Assembly: GCA_022766785.1 (NCBI GenBank)
Contig: JALEOL010000008.1
Span: 1-42,549, forward strand
DNA from: Oscillospiraceae bacterium
GTDB taxonomy: Bacteria > Bacillota > Clostridia > Oscillospirales > Ruminococcaceae
Direction of reading: 5' to 3'
DNA: 42,549 bases
A program made the position numbers and the translations under genes. Below the pieces are notes generated by a model, which saw only the letters and a list, made by a program, of their open reading frames with translations, did no database searches and was not told the DNA's origin. Positions 8,445 to 15,888 of this stretch are shown piece after piece (position 1 is the first letter of the stretch; the number at the start of each line of letters is the position of its first letter).

Positions 8445-8960
8445 GTGATCGTTTTGATAACCGGAGCTTCCCACACAGGAAAAACTGCGCTTGCGCAAAA
8501 GCTGCTGGAGAAGTACAGATACCCGTATCTGTCCATAGACCACCTTAAAATGGGGCTTATCCGCAGCAGAAATACCGATCTCACGCCGTTGAGCGCTGAT
8601 GATCTGCTGACCGACTATCTGTGGCGTATCGTCCGGGAGATGATCAAGACCGCTGTGGAGAACAGGCAGAACCTTATCGTTGAGGGCTGCTATATCCCGT
8701 TTGACTGGCAGAGGGATTTTGATCCGGAATATCTGAAAAATATCAGGTATTATTGCCTTGTGATGAGCGAAAGGTATATCCGGGAGCATTTCAGCGAGAT
8801 CAGGCAGTATGCGAATGTCGTGGAGAGCCGGCTTGATGATGATCACTGTACGCCGGAGCTGCTTATGCGGGACAACGCTGAAATATTGAAGCGGTGCAAA
8901 GAACACAGCGTCAGCTATATCCTTATTGACGAGGAATATAAGGTTGACATAGATTTATAG
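8445..8960 (+). CDS. Adenylate-kinase-like P-loop kinase or ATPase, substrate unknown
   Basis: 171 residues with an N-terminal P-loop GASHTGKT at 7-14 and a Walker B-like LIVEGCYIP strand. A lid-like region rich in R and E follows (RYIREHFSEIRQY). The build matches small nucleoside or zeta-toxin-like kinases, but no specific substrate motif is recognised. The start is GTG with a consensus GGAGG at 8431-8435. It follows the TIGR04076-like gene by 15 bases and precedes yqeK by 29. Both genes interrupt the usual nadD-yqeK pair, which suggests insertion as a unit. Confidence 0.7.
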   Translation: MIVLITGASHTGKTALAQKLLEKYRYPYLSIDHLKMGLIRSRNTDLTPLSADDLLTDYLWRIVREMIKTAVENRQNLIVEGCYIPFDWQRDFDPEYLKNIRYYCLVMSERYIREHFSEIRQYANVVESRLDDDHCTPELLMRDNAEILKRCKEHSVSYILIDEEYKVDIDL

Positions 8961-8989
8961 AATATCTCTATATCACGGAGGTCTTTTTA

Positions 8990-9583
8990 TTGAGCAGATA
9001 CAAGGAATTTGACGACTACGAGGATAGGTTAAAGGAGCGGCTGTCCAAAAAGCGCTTCACACATACAATGAACGTTGCGGAGGCTTGCTATGACCTCGCG
9101 GACAGGTTTGGCGGCGACAAGAAGCGCTGCTACCTCGCCGGAATGCTCCACGACATCATGAAGGAGGATCTCCCGGAGCGCCAGAAGCAGATGACCGTGG
9201 ACAGCGGCTTTCAGCCCGACCCGGCGGAGATCGACACTCCGGCGCTGTGGCACGCCGTGTCGGGCGCGGCGTATTGCCGGGACAAGCTTGGAATAAGCGA
9301 CGAGGAGATACTCGCCGGCATTCGCTTCCACACGATAGGCTGCGCCAAGATGACGCTGCTGGAGAAGATAGTTTATCTCGGGGATATGATATCCGCTGAG
9401 CGAAACTATAAGGACGTGGAAAAGTTCCGCAAGATATGCCATAACGACCTTGACAAGGCTATGGCGGTGGCTCTCGCGTATAATATCATGGACGTCTGTA
9501 AAAAGTGCGGACATATTCCGCATTACACATTCGAGGCTTACAACTATTATCTGAAATACAATAAAGACAAGGAGATCCTATGA
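8990..9583 (+). CDS. yqeK: YqeK, HD-domain Ap4A hydrolase (symmetrical)
   Basis: HD-domain hydrolase. Characterised YqeK proteins cleave diadenosine tetraphosphate symmetrically to two ADP with an iron centre. 197 residues. Likely metal ligands are H25 (RFTHT), H54 and D55 (LHDIMKE), H88 (WHAVSG), H114 (RFHTIG) and D132 (YLGDMI). The start is TTG, supported by GGAGGT at 8977-8982 with 7 bases of spacing; no other start gives the N-terminus. The end overlaps rsfS by 4 bases (ATGA), the normal family arrangement. Confidence 0.93.
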   Translation: MSRYKEFDDYEDRLKERLSKKRFTHTMNVAEACYDLADRFGGDKKRCYLAGMLHDIMKEDLPERQKQMTVDSGFQPDPAEIDTPALWHAVSGAAYCRDKLGISDEEILAGIRFHTIGCAKMTLLEKIVYLGDMISAERNYKDVEKFRKICHNDLDKAMAVALAYNIMDVCKKCGHIPHYTFEAYNYYLKYNKDKEIL

Positions 9584-9936
9584 CCGACAGAGAAGAACTT
9601 GAGATCGCTGTAAAGGCGCTTGATTCCAGAAAAGCAAAGAACATCACCGCCCTTAAAGTGGAGGATCTGACGATACTTGCAAACTACTTCGTAATCGCCT
9701 CCGCTTCCAGCACCACGCAGGTAAAGGCGCTGGCGGACGAGGTGGAGTACCAGCTCGGCGAAAAGGGCGTGAAGCCCAGAAGCATTGAGGGCTACCAGAG
9801 CCAGACCTGGATCGTGCTGGATTACTATGATATCATCGTGCATGTTTTCCTGGAGGAGACCCGTGATTTCTACCAGCTGGAGCGTCTGTGGGCAGACGGC
9901 ACGCCGGTGGATATCTCCGGCATGATCGCGGAATGA
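9580..9936 (+). CDS. rsfS: Ribosomal silencing factor RsfS
   Basis: Binds ribosomal protein uL14 and blocks joining of the subunits when nutrients are short. 118 residues, the usual length. It shows the family segments DLTILANYFVIASA, the IEGYQSQTWIVLDYYDIIVHVF core and RDFYQLERLW near the C-terminus. Start and yqeK stop overlap as ATGA. No clear terminator follows; the next 130 bases up to the rpsU promoter hold no gene. Confidence 0.95.
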   Translation: MTDREELEIAVKALDSRKAKNITALKVEDLTILANYFVIASASSTTQVKALADEVEYQLGEKGVKPRSIEGYQSQTWIVLDYYDIIVHVFLEETRDFYQLERLWADGTPVDISGMIAE

Positions 9937-10067
9937 TCCGTAATCAGCTGTAATTGGCTCTATCAGGCGTTTTGTTTAGCGTTATGTCGCAAAGCACTAA
10001 TTTTCAACAACAGGATTTGGCAGAAATAACGAAAATCAAAAAAAGCGTATAAATTTCCGATTTCGCC

Positions 10068-10096
10068 TTGACAAATCGTGGCTTTTGCGATATAAT
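10068..10096 (+). promoter_or_regulatory. Consensus SigA promoter of rpsU
   Basis: TTGACA at 10068-10073 and TATAAT at 10091-10096 with a 17-base spacer: a perfect consensus. Transcription would start near 10103, giving a leader of about 67 bases before rpsU. A promoter this strong fits a ribosomal protein gene. Confidence 0.9.
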
Positions 10097-10169
10097 TAAG
10101 TATATACTTTTTGTATAGCTACTATTATGTAGAAAACCTATGCCTCTTGGCAAAGGGAGGGAAATATAG

Positions 10170-10343
10170 ATGGCAGAAATTCGTCTGGGCAAAAATGAAT
10201 CTCTTGATACCGCTCTGAAGCGTTTCAAGCGTTCATGCGCAAGGGACGGCGTTCTTGCTGAGGTTCGTAAAAGAGAGCATTACGAGAAGCCTTCGGTAAA
10301 ACGTAAAAAGAAGTCCGAAGCTGCTCGCAAGCGTAAGTTCTGA
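10170..10343 (+). CDS. rpsU: 30S ribosomal protein S21
   Basis: 57 residues, the standard bS21 length. It begins [20 protein letters not shown], has [21 protein letters not shown] in the middle, and ends in a basic [14 protein letters not shown] tail. A GGGAGG ribosome binding site lies at 10155-10160. Codons are those of a highly expressed gene and the promoter upstream is perfect. A hairpin after the stop separates it from yqeG. Confidence 0.97.
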   Translation: MAEIRLGKNESLDTALKRFKRSCARDGVLAEVRKREHYEKPSVKRKKKSEAARKRKF

Positions 10344-10380
10344 TTTTTCCGGACTTAGTGCGACTAAAACACAACGGTTG

Positions 10381-10415
10381 AACCGGGCAGTACACCTGTC
10401 CGGTTTAATTGTTTT
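10381..10415 (+). terminator. Hairpin terminator or attenuator between rpsU and yqeG
   Basis: A 10-bp stem (AACCGGGCAG at 10381-10390 with CTGTCCGGTT at 10396-10405, one G-U pair) closes a 5-base loop and is followed by TTTAATTGTTTT. The T-tract is broken, so read-through into yqeG is likely. It lies 38 bases after the rpsU stop and just before the yqeG ribosome binding site. Confidence 0.75.
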
Positions 10416-10428
10416 AAGGAGGGCACCC

Positions 10429-10929
10429 ATGCTGTTTAAGCCGACATTCTGGCTGAAAAGCGTTCTGCAGATCGACGAGAAGTTCCTGAGGGAGAACCAC
10501 GTCAGGGCTCTCGTGCTGGATATGGACAACACACTTTCTATGCACGGAAATCCCGCCGCAGAGGCAGGCGTGGACGAGTGGCTGGACAAAATGCGCTCCC
10601 TGGGGATAAAGATGCGCGTGGTGTCCAACAACACCAACAAGCGTGTGGCACCCCTTGCGGCGAAGCTGGGGCTGGAGTTCACCGCAAACGGCGCGAAGCC
10701 GCTGACCTTTGGAGTGAACCGCGCGGTAAAGGTAATGGGCGTGAAGAAAAAAAACACCCTGGTGGTGGGAGACCAGATATTCACCGACGTCATGGCAGGA
10801 AATCTCGCCGGGATACGAACGGTGCTTGTCGAGCCGTTCCACCTGGAAAAGACCTGGACGTTCCGGCTGAAACGCAAGGTCGAGAGCCTGGTGTTCCACA
10901 GGGATTATTCAAAGCTGGAGGAGAAGTAA
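10429..10929 (+). CDS. yqeG: YqeG-family HAD IIIA phosphatase
   Basis: 166 residues. The start at 10429 follows AAGGAGGG by 5 bases; an upstream in-frame start lies inside the terminator hairpin and is rejected. The HAD motif I is VLDMDNTL near residues 28-35, motif II is VVSNNT, and motif III and IV are in VKKKNTLVVGDQIFTDVMAG. It belongs to the YqeG branch of HAD phosphatases, whose substrate is not settled. The TAA stop shares a base with the next ATG. Confidence 0.92.
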   Translation: MLFKPTFWLKSVLQIDEKFLRENHVRALVLDMDNTLSMHGNPAAEAGVDEWLDKMRSLGIKMRVVSNNTNKRVAPLAAKLGLEFTANGAKPLTFGVNRAVKVMGVKKKNTLVVGDQIFTDVMAGNLAGIRTVLVEPFHLEKTWTFRLKRKVESLVFHRDYSKLEEK

Positions 10930-11771
10930 TGAGTATATCTTTTGGACCCGGGGGGAACTCCGAGAGCTGGGGAAAGCGGAAATTCCCGGAGCAGCTTCCG
11001 GAGTACCTTGCCGGACTTGGGCTGAACGGCTATGAGATAGAGTGCGGACGGGGCGTAAGGCTCAGTGAAAAGACCCCGGCGCTGCTTCCCGGGCTTGCAA
11101 AGGAGCACGGGATATATGTCACGCTTCACGCGCCGTATTTCATCTCGCTTTCTTCCGTCGAGGAGGAAACGCGGCTCAAAAGCGTGGAGTATATCCTGCA
11201 ATCGGCGCAGGCGGCACATTCCGTGGGCGCAAGAAAGATAGTCGTCCACAGCGGCAGCTGCTCAAAAATGACAAGGGAGCAGGCAACAGAGCTTGCAAAG
11301 GACACGCTTCGCCTGGCGCAGCAGCGGCTGGACAGCGAGGGTCTTTCGGAAATCATCATCTGCCCGGAGACTATGGGCAAGGTGAACCAGCTGGGAACGC
11401 TGGAGGAGGTACTGGAGCTTTGCGCAGTTGACGAGAGGTTCCTGCCGACAGTGGACTTCGGGCATTTATACGCGCGGACTCACGGGGGTATCACCTGCCG
11501 CGAGGACTACGCCGGAATGCTTGACCTTATCGGGAATACGCTTGGAAGCGAGCGGCTGAATAATATGCATATCCATTTCAGTCGCATAGAGTACACCGCG
11601 GGGGGCGAAAAGCGCCACCTTACCTTTGAGGACACGCAGTTCGGCCCGGAGTATCAGCCGCTGATGCAGGAGATACACGACCGCAATATGCAGCCCTCGA
11701 TAATCTGCGAATCCGCCGGCACTCAGGCTGAGGACGCCGCAGAAATGAAACGTTATTTTGAAAGCCTTTGA
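10929..11771 (+). CDS. Endonuclease IV-like TIM-barrel protein (AP endonuclease family 2)
   Basis: 280 residues. ATG at 10929 overlaps the yqeG stop and is preceded by GAGGAGAAG. Metal-binding segments follow endonuclease IV in order: LHAPYF, VVHSGS, CPETMG, VDFGH, MHIHFS and a C-terminal ICESAG. At the position of the third family signature (D-R-H) this protein has KRH at 228-230, so one expected Asp ligand is replaced by Lys. It may be an AP endonuclease or a xylose-isomerase-like enzyme of the same fold. yqeG upstream and aroQ downstream do not settle the role. Confidence 0.8.
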   Translation: MSISFGPGGNSESWGKRKFPEQLPEYLAGLGLNGYEIECGRGVRLSEKTPALLPGLAKEHGIYVTLHAPYFISLSSVEEETRLKSVEYILQSAQAAHSVGARKIVVHSGSCSKMTREQATELAKDTLRLAQQRLDSEGLSEIIICPETMGKVNQLGTLEEVLELCAVDERFLPTVDFGHLYARTHGGITCREDYAGMLDLIGNTLGSERLNNMHIHFSRIEYTAGGEKRHLTFEDTQFGPEYQPLMQEIHDRNMQPSIICESAGTQAEDAAEMKRYFESL

Positions 11772-11786
11772 GCTGGGGGTGTTTTC

Positions 11787-12233
11787 ATGAAAAAAATACT
11801 TATTATGAACGGGCCTAATCTGAACCTGTTGGGTGAGCGTGAGCCGAATATCTACGGCAGTGAAACGCTAAATTCCATTAATGACATGCTGGACGAAAAA
11901 GCCCGTGAAATGGGATTTGAGCCGATTTTCTTCCAGAGCAATTCCGAGGGTGGTCTTATTGACAGGCTGCACGAATCCCGGCTTGATTGCGCCGGGGTAA
12001 TACTGAACGCCGGTGCGTATACTCACTACAGCTACGCTATCCGGGACGCTATCTCTGCGATAAGGATTCCGGTGGTCGAGGTGCATTTGTCGAATGTCAA
12101 CAGCCGGGACGATTTCCGGAAGAATTCCGTGATAGCCCCGGTATGCCGTGGTACGATAGCGGGCTTCGGCAGCTACAGCTATGTCCTGGCACTGTATGCT
12201 CTGGATAATATCCTGGGTGGCTGCCATGACTAA
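11787..12233 (+). CDS. aroQ: Type II 3-dehydroquinate dehydratase
   Basis: Dehydrates 3-dehydroquinate to 3-dehydroshikimate in the shikimate pathway. 148 residues, normal for the dodecameric type II enzyme. The N-terminal MNGPNLNLLGEREPNIYG holds the lid arginine and catalytic tyrosine. VILNAGAYTHYSYAIRDA, VEVHLSNVNSRDDFR and the GFGSYSYVLAL end are all family segments. A GGGGGTG site lies before the ATG. The end overlaps the M24 peptidase start by 8 bases, a common pair in Clostridia. Confidence 0.96.
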   Translation: MKKILIMNGPNLNLLGEREPNIYGSETLNSINDMLDEKAREMGFEPIFFQSNSEGGLIDRLHESRLDCAGVILNAGAYTHYSYAIRDAISAIRIPVVEVHLSNVNSRDDFRKNSVIAPVCRGTIAGFGSYSYVLALYALDNILGGCHD

Positions 12234-13296
12234 TATCGGAAGATTACAGCAGAAGCTGGACGGGAACGAGTGCGGCGCACTTATCACATCGGACGTCAGC
12301 AGGCGGTATTTCTGCGGTTTCAAGTCCTCGGCAGGAGTAATTCTGGTGACAAAGGAGCAGAGCTATCTCATCATCGACTCCAGGTACTTTGACAAGGCAA
12401 AACAGCGTGTGACGGACTGCCGGGTAATGCTTCTGGAGGACATGCGCACTCAGCTCACCGACCTGCTTTTGAAGCATAATATCCGCAGGCTGATGGTCGA
12501 GAGCGACTACATGACCCTGACCGAATACAACGAATACCGCGACAAGCTGCATTTTGTCGAGCTGGACGCTTCGCCGGAGCTGTCGCAGTTCATCTGGGAC
12601 ATGCGGATAATCAAGACCGAGGAAGAGATCGCGCTTATCGTAAAGGCACAGCGTATCGCTGAACGGGCTTTCGAGCGGCTGGTGGACAATATCAGCCGTG
12701 ATATGACCGAAAAGCAGGTCGCGGCTCTGCTGAATTACTACATGATGGACTGCGGCGCGGACGATCTTTCGTTCGAGACTATCGCGGCTTCCGGGGTGAA
12801 TTCCGCTTCGCCCCATGCGGTTCCCACAGACAAGAAACTGAACGAGGGCGAGTTCCTGACGCTGGATTTCGGCGCGGTGGTGGACAGCTACCACAGCGAC
12901 ATGACCCGTACCCTGGCGGTGGGTCAGGTGTCGCCGGAGATGGAAAAGCTGTACAACGCCGTGTATTACGCCAACCAGGACGGCATAAAGGCAGTGAAGC
13001 CGGGAATCAACGGCAAGGTCGTGGACAGCGTTGCAAGGGCAACTCTGGCGGCGTGGGGCGGCTATGACAGGTATTTCGGGCACGGGCTGGGTCACGGCGT
13101 GGGGCTTGAGATACACGAGCAGCCTACTCTGTCCCAGCGCAGCCGTTCAATGCTGAAACCGGGCATGATCGTGACCGTTGAGCCGGGGGCTTATATTTCC
13201 GGTAAATACGGCGTCCGCATAGAAGATATGGTAGTAGTTACAGAAAATGGCTGCGATAATCTCACGAAATCCACAAAAAATCTTATTCACATATAA
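12226..13296 (+). CDS. pepP: M24-family Xaa-Pro aminopeptidase
   Basis: 356 residues. The start at 12226 is supported by GGGTGG six bases upstream and by the overlap with aroQ. The N-terminal creatinase-like domain is followed by the pita-bread catalytic domain. Two-metal ligands are visible as D214 (DFGAVVD), D225 (SDMTRT), the His of GHGLGHGVGLEIHE, and Glu residues in VTVEPGAY and GVRIEDM. It releases N-terminal residues before proline. In Firmicutes this gene is often followed by efp, as here. Confidence 0.94.
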   Translation: MTNIGRLQQKLDGNECGALITSDVSRRYFCGFKSSAGVILVTKEQSYLIIDSRYFDKAKQRVTDCRVMLLEDMRTQLTDLLLKHNIRRLMVESDYMTLTEYNEYRDKLHFVELDASPELSQFIWDMRIIKTEEEIALIVKAQRIAERAFERLVDNISRDMTEKQVAALLNYYMMDCGADDLSFETIAASGVNSASPHAVPTDKKLNEGEFLTLDFGAVVDSYHSDMTRTLAVGQVSPEMEKLYNAVYYANQDGIKAVKPGINGKVVDSVARATLAAWGGYDRYFGHGLGHGVGLEIHEQPTLSQRSRSMLKPGMIVTVEPGAYISGKYGVRIEDMVVVTENGCDNLTKSTKNLIHI

Positions 13297-13323
13297 TTTT
13301 TCCGGTTTTTTTCTAAAAAGGGC

Positions 13324-13352
13324 TTGAAAAATTACGCGAAATAGGGTAAAAT
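13324..13352 (+). promoter_or_regulatory. SigA promoter of efp
   Basis: TTGAAA at 13324-13329 and TAAAAT at 13347-13352 with a 17-base spacer. The start point would be near 13359, leaving a leader of about 108 bases before efp. Confidence 0.75.
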
Positions 13353-13410
13353 AATATAGATAGAATTATACGGAAGGGATTTCCAGAATGTGGGTACCCT
13401 CCGGATAAGC

Positions 13411-13435
13411 CGGCGCATATCATCGAACGGCGCCG
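13411..13435 (+). other. Hairpin in the efp 5' leader
   Basis: CGGCGC at 13411-13416 pairs with GCGCCG at 13430-13435 across a 13-base loop. No T-tract follows, so it is not a terminator. It lies 31 bases before the efp start and leaves the ribosome binding site free. It might affect mRNA stability or translation. Confidence 0.5.
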
Positions 13436-13466
13436 CATAATACTAATAATTTGGAGGTTCCCTACT

Positions 13467-14027
13467 ATGATCACAGCAGGAGATTTCAGAAATGGCATGA
13501 CATTCGAGGAAGACGGCAATGTAATGCAGATCATCGAGTTCCAGCACGTTAAGCCCGGCAAGGGCGCTGCGTTCGTAAGAACAAAGGTGAGAAACGTTAT
13601 TACCGGCTCCGTTGTAGAAAAGACCTACAACCCCACCGCTAAGTTCCCCACCGCTTACGTTGAGAGAAAGGATATGGAATACACCTACTCCGACGGCGAG
13701 CTTTATCACTTCATGGATTCCGAGACCTACGAGGACGTTCCCGTAAACGCTTCCGATGTTGGCGACAACTTCAAGTTCGTCAAGGAGAACATGGTGTGCA
13801 AGGTTCTGTCCTACAAGGGCAAGGTGTTCGGCGTTGAGCCTCCGAACTTCGTTGAGCTTCAGATCACCCAGACCGACCCCGGCTTTGCTGGCAACACCGC
13901 GACCAACGCGACCAAGCCCGCAACTCTGGAGACCGGCGCTGAGATCCGCGTTCCGCTGTTCATCAACGAGGGCGAGTTCATTCGTATCGACACCAGGACC
14001 GGCGAATACATGGAGCGTGTAAAGTAA
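13467..14027 (+). CDS. efp: Translation elongation factor P
   Basis: Relieves ribosome stalling at polyproline. 186 residues with the three EF-P domains. The KOW-like N-terminal domain carries the loop [10 protein letters not shown] with K32 at the tip, the position modified in other bacteria. EVRIPLF-type sequence ([27 protein letters not shown]) ends the protein as in the family. TTTGGAGG precedes the ATG. No modification enzyme is seen nearby. Confidence 0.98.
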   Translation: MITAGDFRNGMTFEEDGNVMQIIEFQHVKPGKGAAFVRTKVRNVITGSVVEKTYNPTAKFPTAYVERKDMEYTYSDGELYHFMDSETYEDVPVNASDVGDNFKFVKENMVCKVLSYKGKVFGVEPPNFVELQITQTDPGFAGNTATNATKPATLETGAEIRVPLFINEGEFIRIDTRTGEYMERVK

Positions 14028-14107
14028 GTCCCGTTCCTGTATCGTATATTCTTTGGAGTTAAAGGACGGAGCGTGGCTTTGTCCGCAACATGAAAGGAAT
14101 GATAATT

Positions 14108-14515
14108 ATGACGATCGGTGAAAAGGTTTCTTATATCAAGGGTCTTGCTGAGGGTCTCGCCCTGGACGAGTCCACCAAGGAGGGCAAGGTGCTGGCGGCT
14201 ATCGTTGATGTTCTCGGCGATATCGCAGAAAATCTTGCAGAGGTAGACGAGGAGCTGGACGACGTTGCTGACGTTATGACCGATCTCGAGGAAAGTGTTT
14301 CTGACCTTGAGGACGAGGTATACGGCGTTGATGACGATGACGAGTACGATGACGACGACTTCGACGAGGAGCTGGACGACATGTACGAGACCACCTGTCC
14401 GAAGTGCGGCAACACTATCCGCTTCGACTATGAGCAGGCTGCAAACGAGCAGCTTGACTGCCCCAACTGCGGCGCCCATCTCGAGTTCTCTCTCGAAGAT
14501 GACGACGCTGAATGA
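14108..14515 (+). CDS. CD1247-type acidic protein with C-terminal zinc ribbon
   Basis: 135 residues. ATG at 14108 is chosen because AAAGGA lies 9 bases upstream and the protein then begins MTIGEKVSYIKGLAEGL, the conserved start of the CD1247 N-terminal domain. A helical region with heptad-like E/D/L/V is followed by a run of Asp (about 75-92) and a zinc ribbon with Cys97, Cys100, Cys118 and Cys121. Function unknown. The ribbon suggests nucleic acid or protein binding. It is usually next to efp in Clostridia. Confidence 0.85.
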   Translation: MTIGEKVSYIKGLAEGLALDESTKEGKVLAAIVDVLGDIAENLAEVDEELDDVADVMTDLEESVSDLEDEVYGVDDDDEYDDDDFDEELDDMYETTCPKCGNTIRFDYEQAANEQLDCPNCGAHLEFSLEDDDAE

Positions 14516-14534
14516 TCCGTGATATCTGAATTTC

Positions 14535-14571
14535 AGGCGGAGGACTTAGTGTCGTCCGCCTGTTTTTGTTT
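14535..14571 (+). terminator. Rho-independent terminator after the CD1247-like gene
   Basis: AGGCGGAGGAC at 14535-14545 pairs with GTCGTCCGCCT at 14551-14561 (one G-G mismatch) around a 5-base loop. GTTTTTGTTT follows. It sits 20 bases after the stop and just before the hisC ribosome binding site. Confidence 0.85.
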
Positions 14572-14589
14572 CTGAAAGGAGCAGTTTCC

Positions 14590-15642
14590 ATGAGCTGGAA
14601 AGACAACCTGATAAAAATAGAGCCGTATGTGGCAGGCGAGCAGCCGAACAAGACCGATTTCATCAAGCTGAACGCCAATGAGAACCCCTATCCCCCTGCG
14701 CCGGGGGTTATCCGCGCGATCGAGCAGTTCCGTGGCGGCAGCCTGAAAAAGTACCCGGACGCGAATGCAAAGCCCCTTGCGGACGCCCTTGCAAAGCGCT
14801 TCGGGCTGAGCCGGGAGAACGTGTTCCTGGGGAATGGCTCGGACGATGTGCTGGCGCTGTGCTTCCGGGCGTTCTTCAATTCAGAGAAGCCGGTGATCTA
14901 TCCGGACATTACATACTCATTCTACCCGGTGTGGTGCGATATGCTGCGAATACCGTATGAAACCATTCCGGTGGACGAGAGCTTCAACATCAACGCCGCG
15001 GATTACGCCCGACCCAACGGCGGCGTGGTCATCGCGAACCCGAACGCCCCCACAAGTATCGGCAGAGGGCTTGATTTCATGCGCGAAATTCTGGACGCAA
15101 ACCCGGACAGCGTGGTCATCTCCGACGAGGCGTATGTGGATTTCGGCGGCACTTCTGCTGTTCCGCTGCTAAAGGAATACGAGAACCTGGTGGTCGTCCA
15201 GACGTTCTCAAAATCCCGTTCCATGGCAGGAATGAGGATAGGCTATGCGCTTGGTAATACTGACATCATTTCCGCGCTGTACGCCGCAAAGGACAGCTAC
15301 AATTCCTATCCGCTGGACAGCATTGCGATCGCAGCAGGCGTGGCTTCTGTCGAGGACGAGGAGTATTTCAGCGCTACTGTGAAAAAGGTCATTGCGACCA
15401 GGGAACGGCTTGCAAAAGAGCTTCGCGGAATGGGCTTTGACGTTGCGGACAGCTCCACGAACTTCCTTTTTGCGGAACACAGCAAATACCGCGCAAAGGA
15501 CATTCAGGAGTACCTCAAGACCCGGGATATCTACGTCCGCTACTTCTCCAAGAAGCGTATTGACAACCGCCTGCGTATAACTATCGGCACGGACGGGGAG
15601 ATAGACGCGCTTATTTCGGCACTAGGGGATTATATCCGCTGA
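14590..15642 (+). CDS. hisC: Histidinol-phosphate aminotransferase
   Basis: PLP-dependent transamination of imidazole-acetol phosphate to histidinol phosphate in histidine synthesis. 350 residues. The ATG at 14590 follows AAAGGAG by 8 bases. KLNANENPYPPAP near the N-terminus, VVIANPNAPT, VISDEAYVDF and QTFSKSRSMAGMRIGYALG are class II (HisC) signatures, with K208 the PLP-binding lysine. No other his gene is in the window, so it stands alone; such isolated copies sometimes act on other aromatic amino acids. Confidence 0.93.
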   Translation: MSWKDNLIKIEPYVAGEQPNKTDFIKLNANENPYPPAPGVIRAIEQFRGGSLKKYPDANAKPLADALAKRFGLSRENVFLGNGSDDVLALCFRAFFNSEKPVIYPDITYSFYPVWCDMLRIPYETIPVDESFNINAADYARPNGGVVIANPNAPTSIGRGLDFMREILDANPDSVVISDEAYVDFGGTSAVPLLKEYENLVVVQTFSKSRSMAGMRIGYALGNTDIISALYAAKDSYNSYPLDSIAIAAGVASVEDEEYFSATVKKVIATRERLAKELRGMGFDVADSSTNFLFAEHSKYRAKDIQEYLKTRDIYVRYFSKKRIDNRLRITIGTDGEIDALISALGDYIR

Positions 15643-15650
15643 AAATAACT

Positions 15651-15680
15651 GGGACTGTATCATATGAACAGTCCCATTTT
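15651..15680 (+). terminator. hisC terminator
   Basis: GGGACTG at 15651-15657 pairs with CAGTCCC at 15669-15675 around an 11-base loop, followed by ATTTT. It begins 8 bases after the hisC stop and ends directly at the edge of the large palindrome. Confidence 0.75.
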
Positions 15681-15681
15681 C

Positions 15682-15888
15682 ATACCAATAACCGTTTGAA
15701 TGAAGGAAAAAATTTGCGGAAAGACAGTACCGATATCTAGGGACACGCTGATTAAAGCGCAGCGTAACAAAATCAGCCGCGTGAGTATGCGGGTTTGAAC
15801 GGGGCGATTTTGTTTTAATCAGCGTTTCCCTAGATAGCGGTGCTGGATTTCTGCAAAGATTTCCTGAATTTAAATGGTTATTAGTATT
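15682..15888. repeat. Large imperfect palindrome (about 207 bp), MITE-like
   Basis: The whole interval between hisC and the AraC gene folds on itself. The left arm (15682-15756) and the reverse complement of the right arm (15813-15888) match at about 64 of 75 positions with one gap. The best block is TATCTAGGGA.ACGCTGATT, with one mismatch. An inner perfect 9-bp pair, AACAAAATC (15766-15774) with GATTTTGTT (15806-15814), continues the stem. The left arm has 9 extra bases (GCGCAGCGT). The right arm ends on the AraC stop codon. No ORF and no clear target duplication is seen. Confidence 0.85.

Noticed and set aside
10578-10928. Upstream in-frame extension of the TIM-barrel gene through yqeG
   Set aside because: It overlaps the whole 3' half of yqeG in another frame, and a good start with a ribosome binding site exists at 10929.
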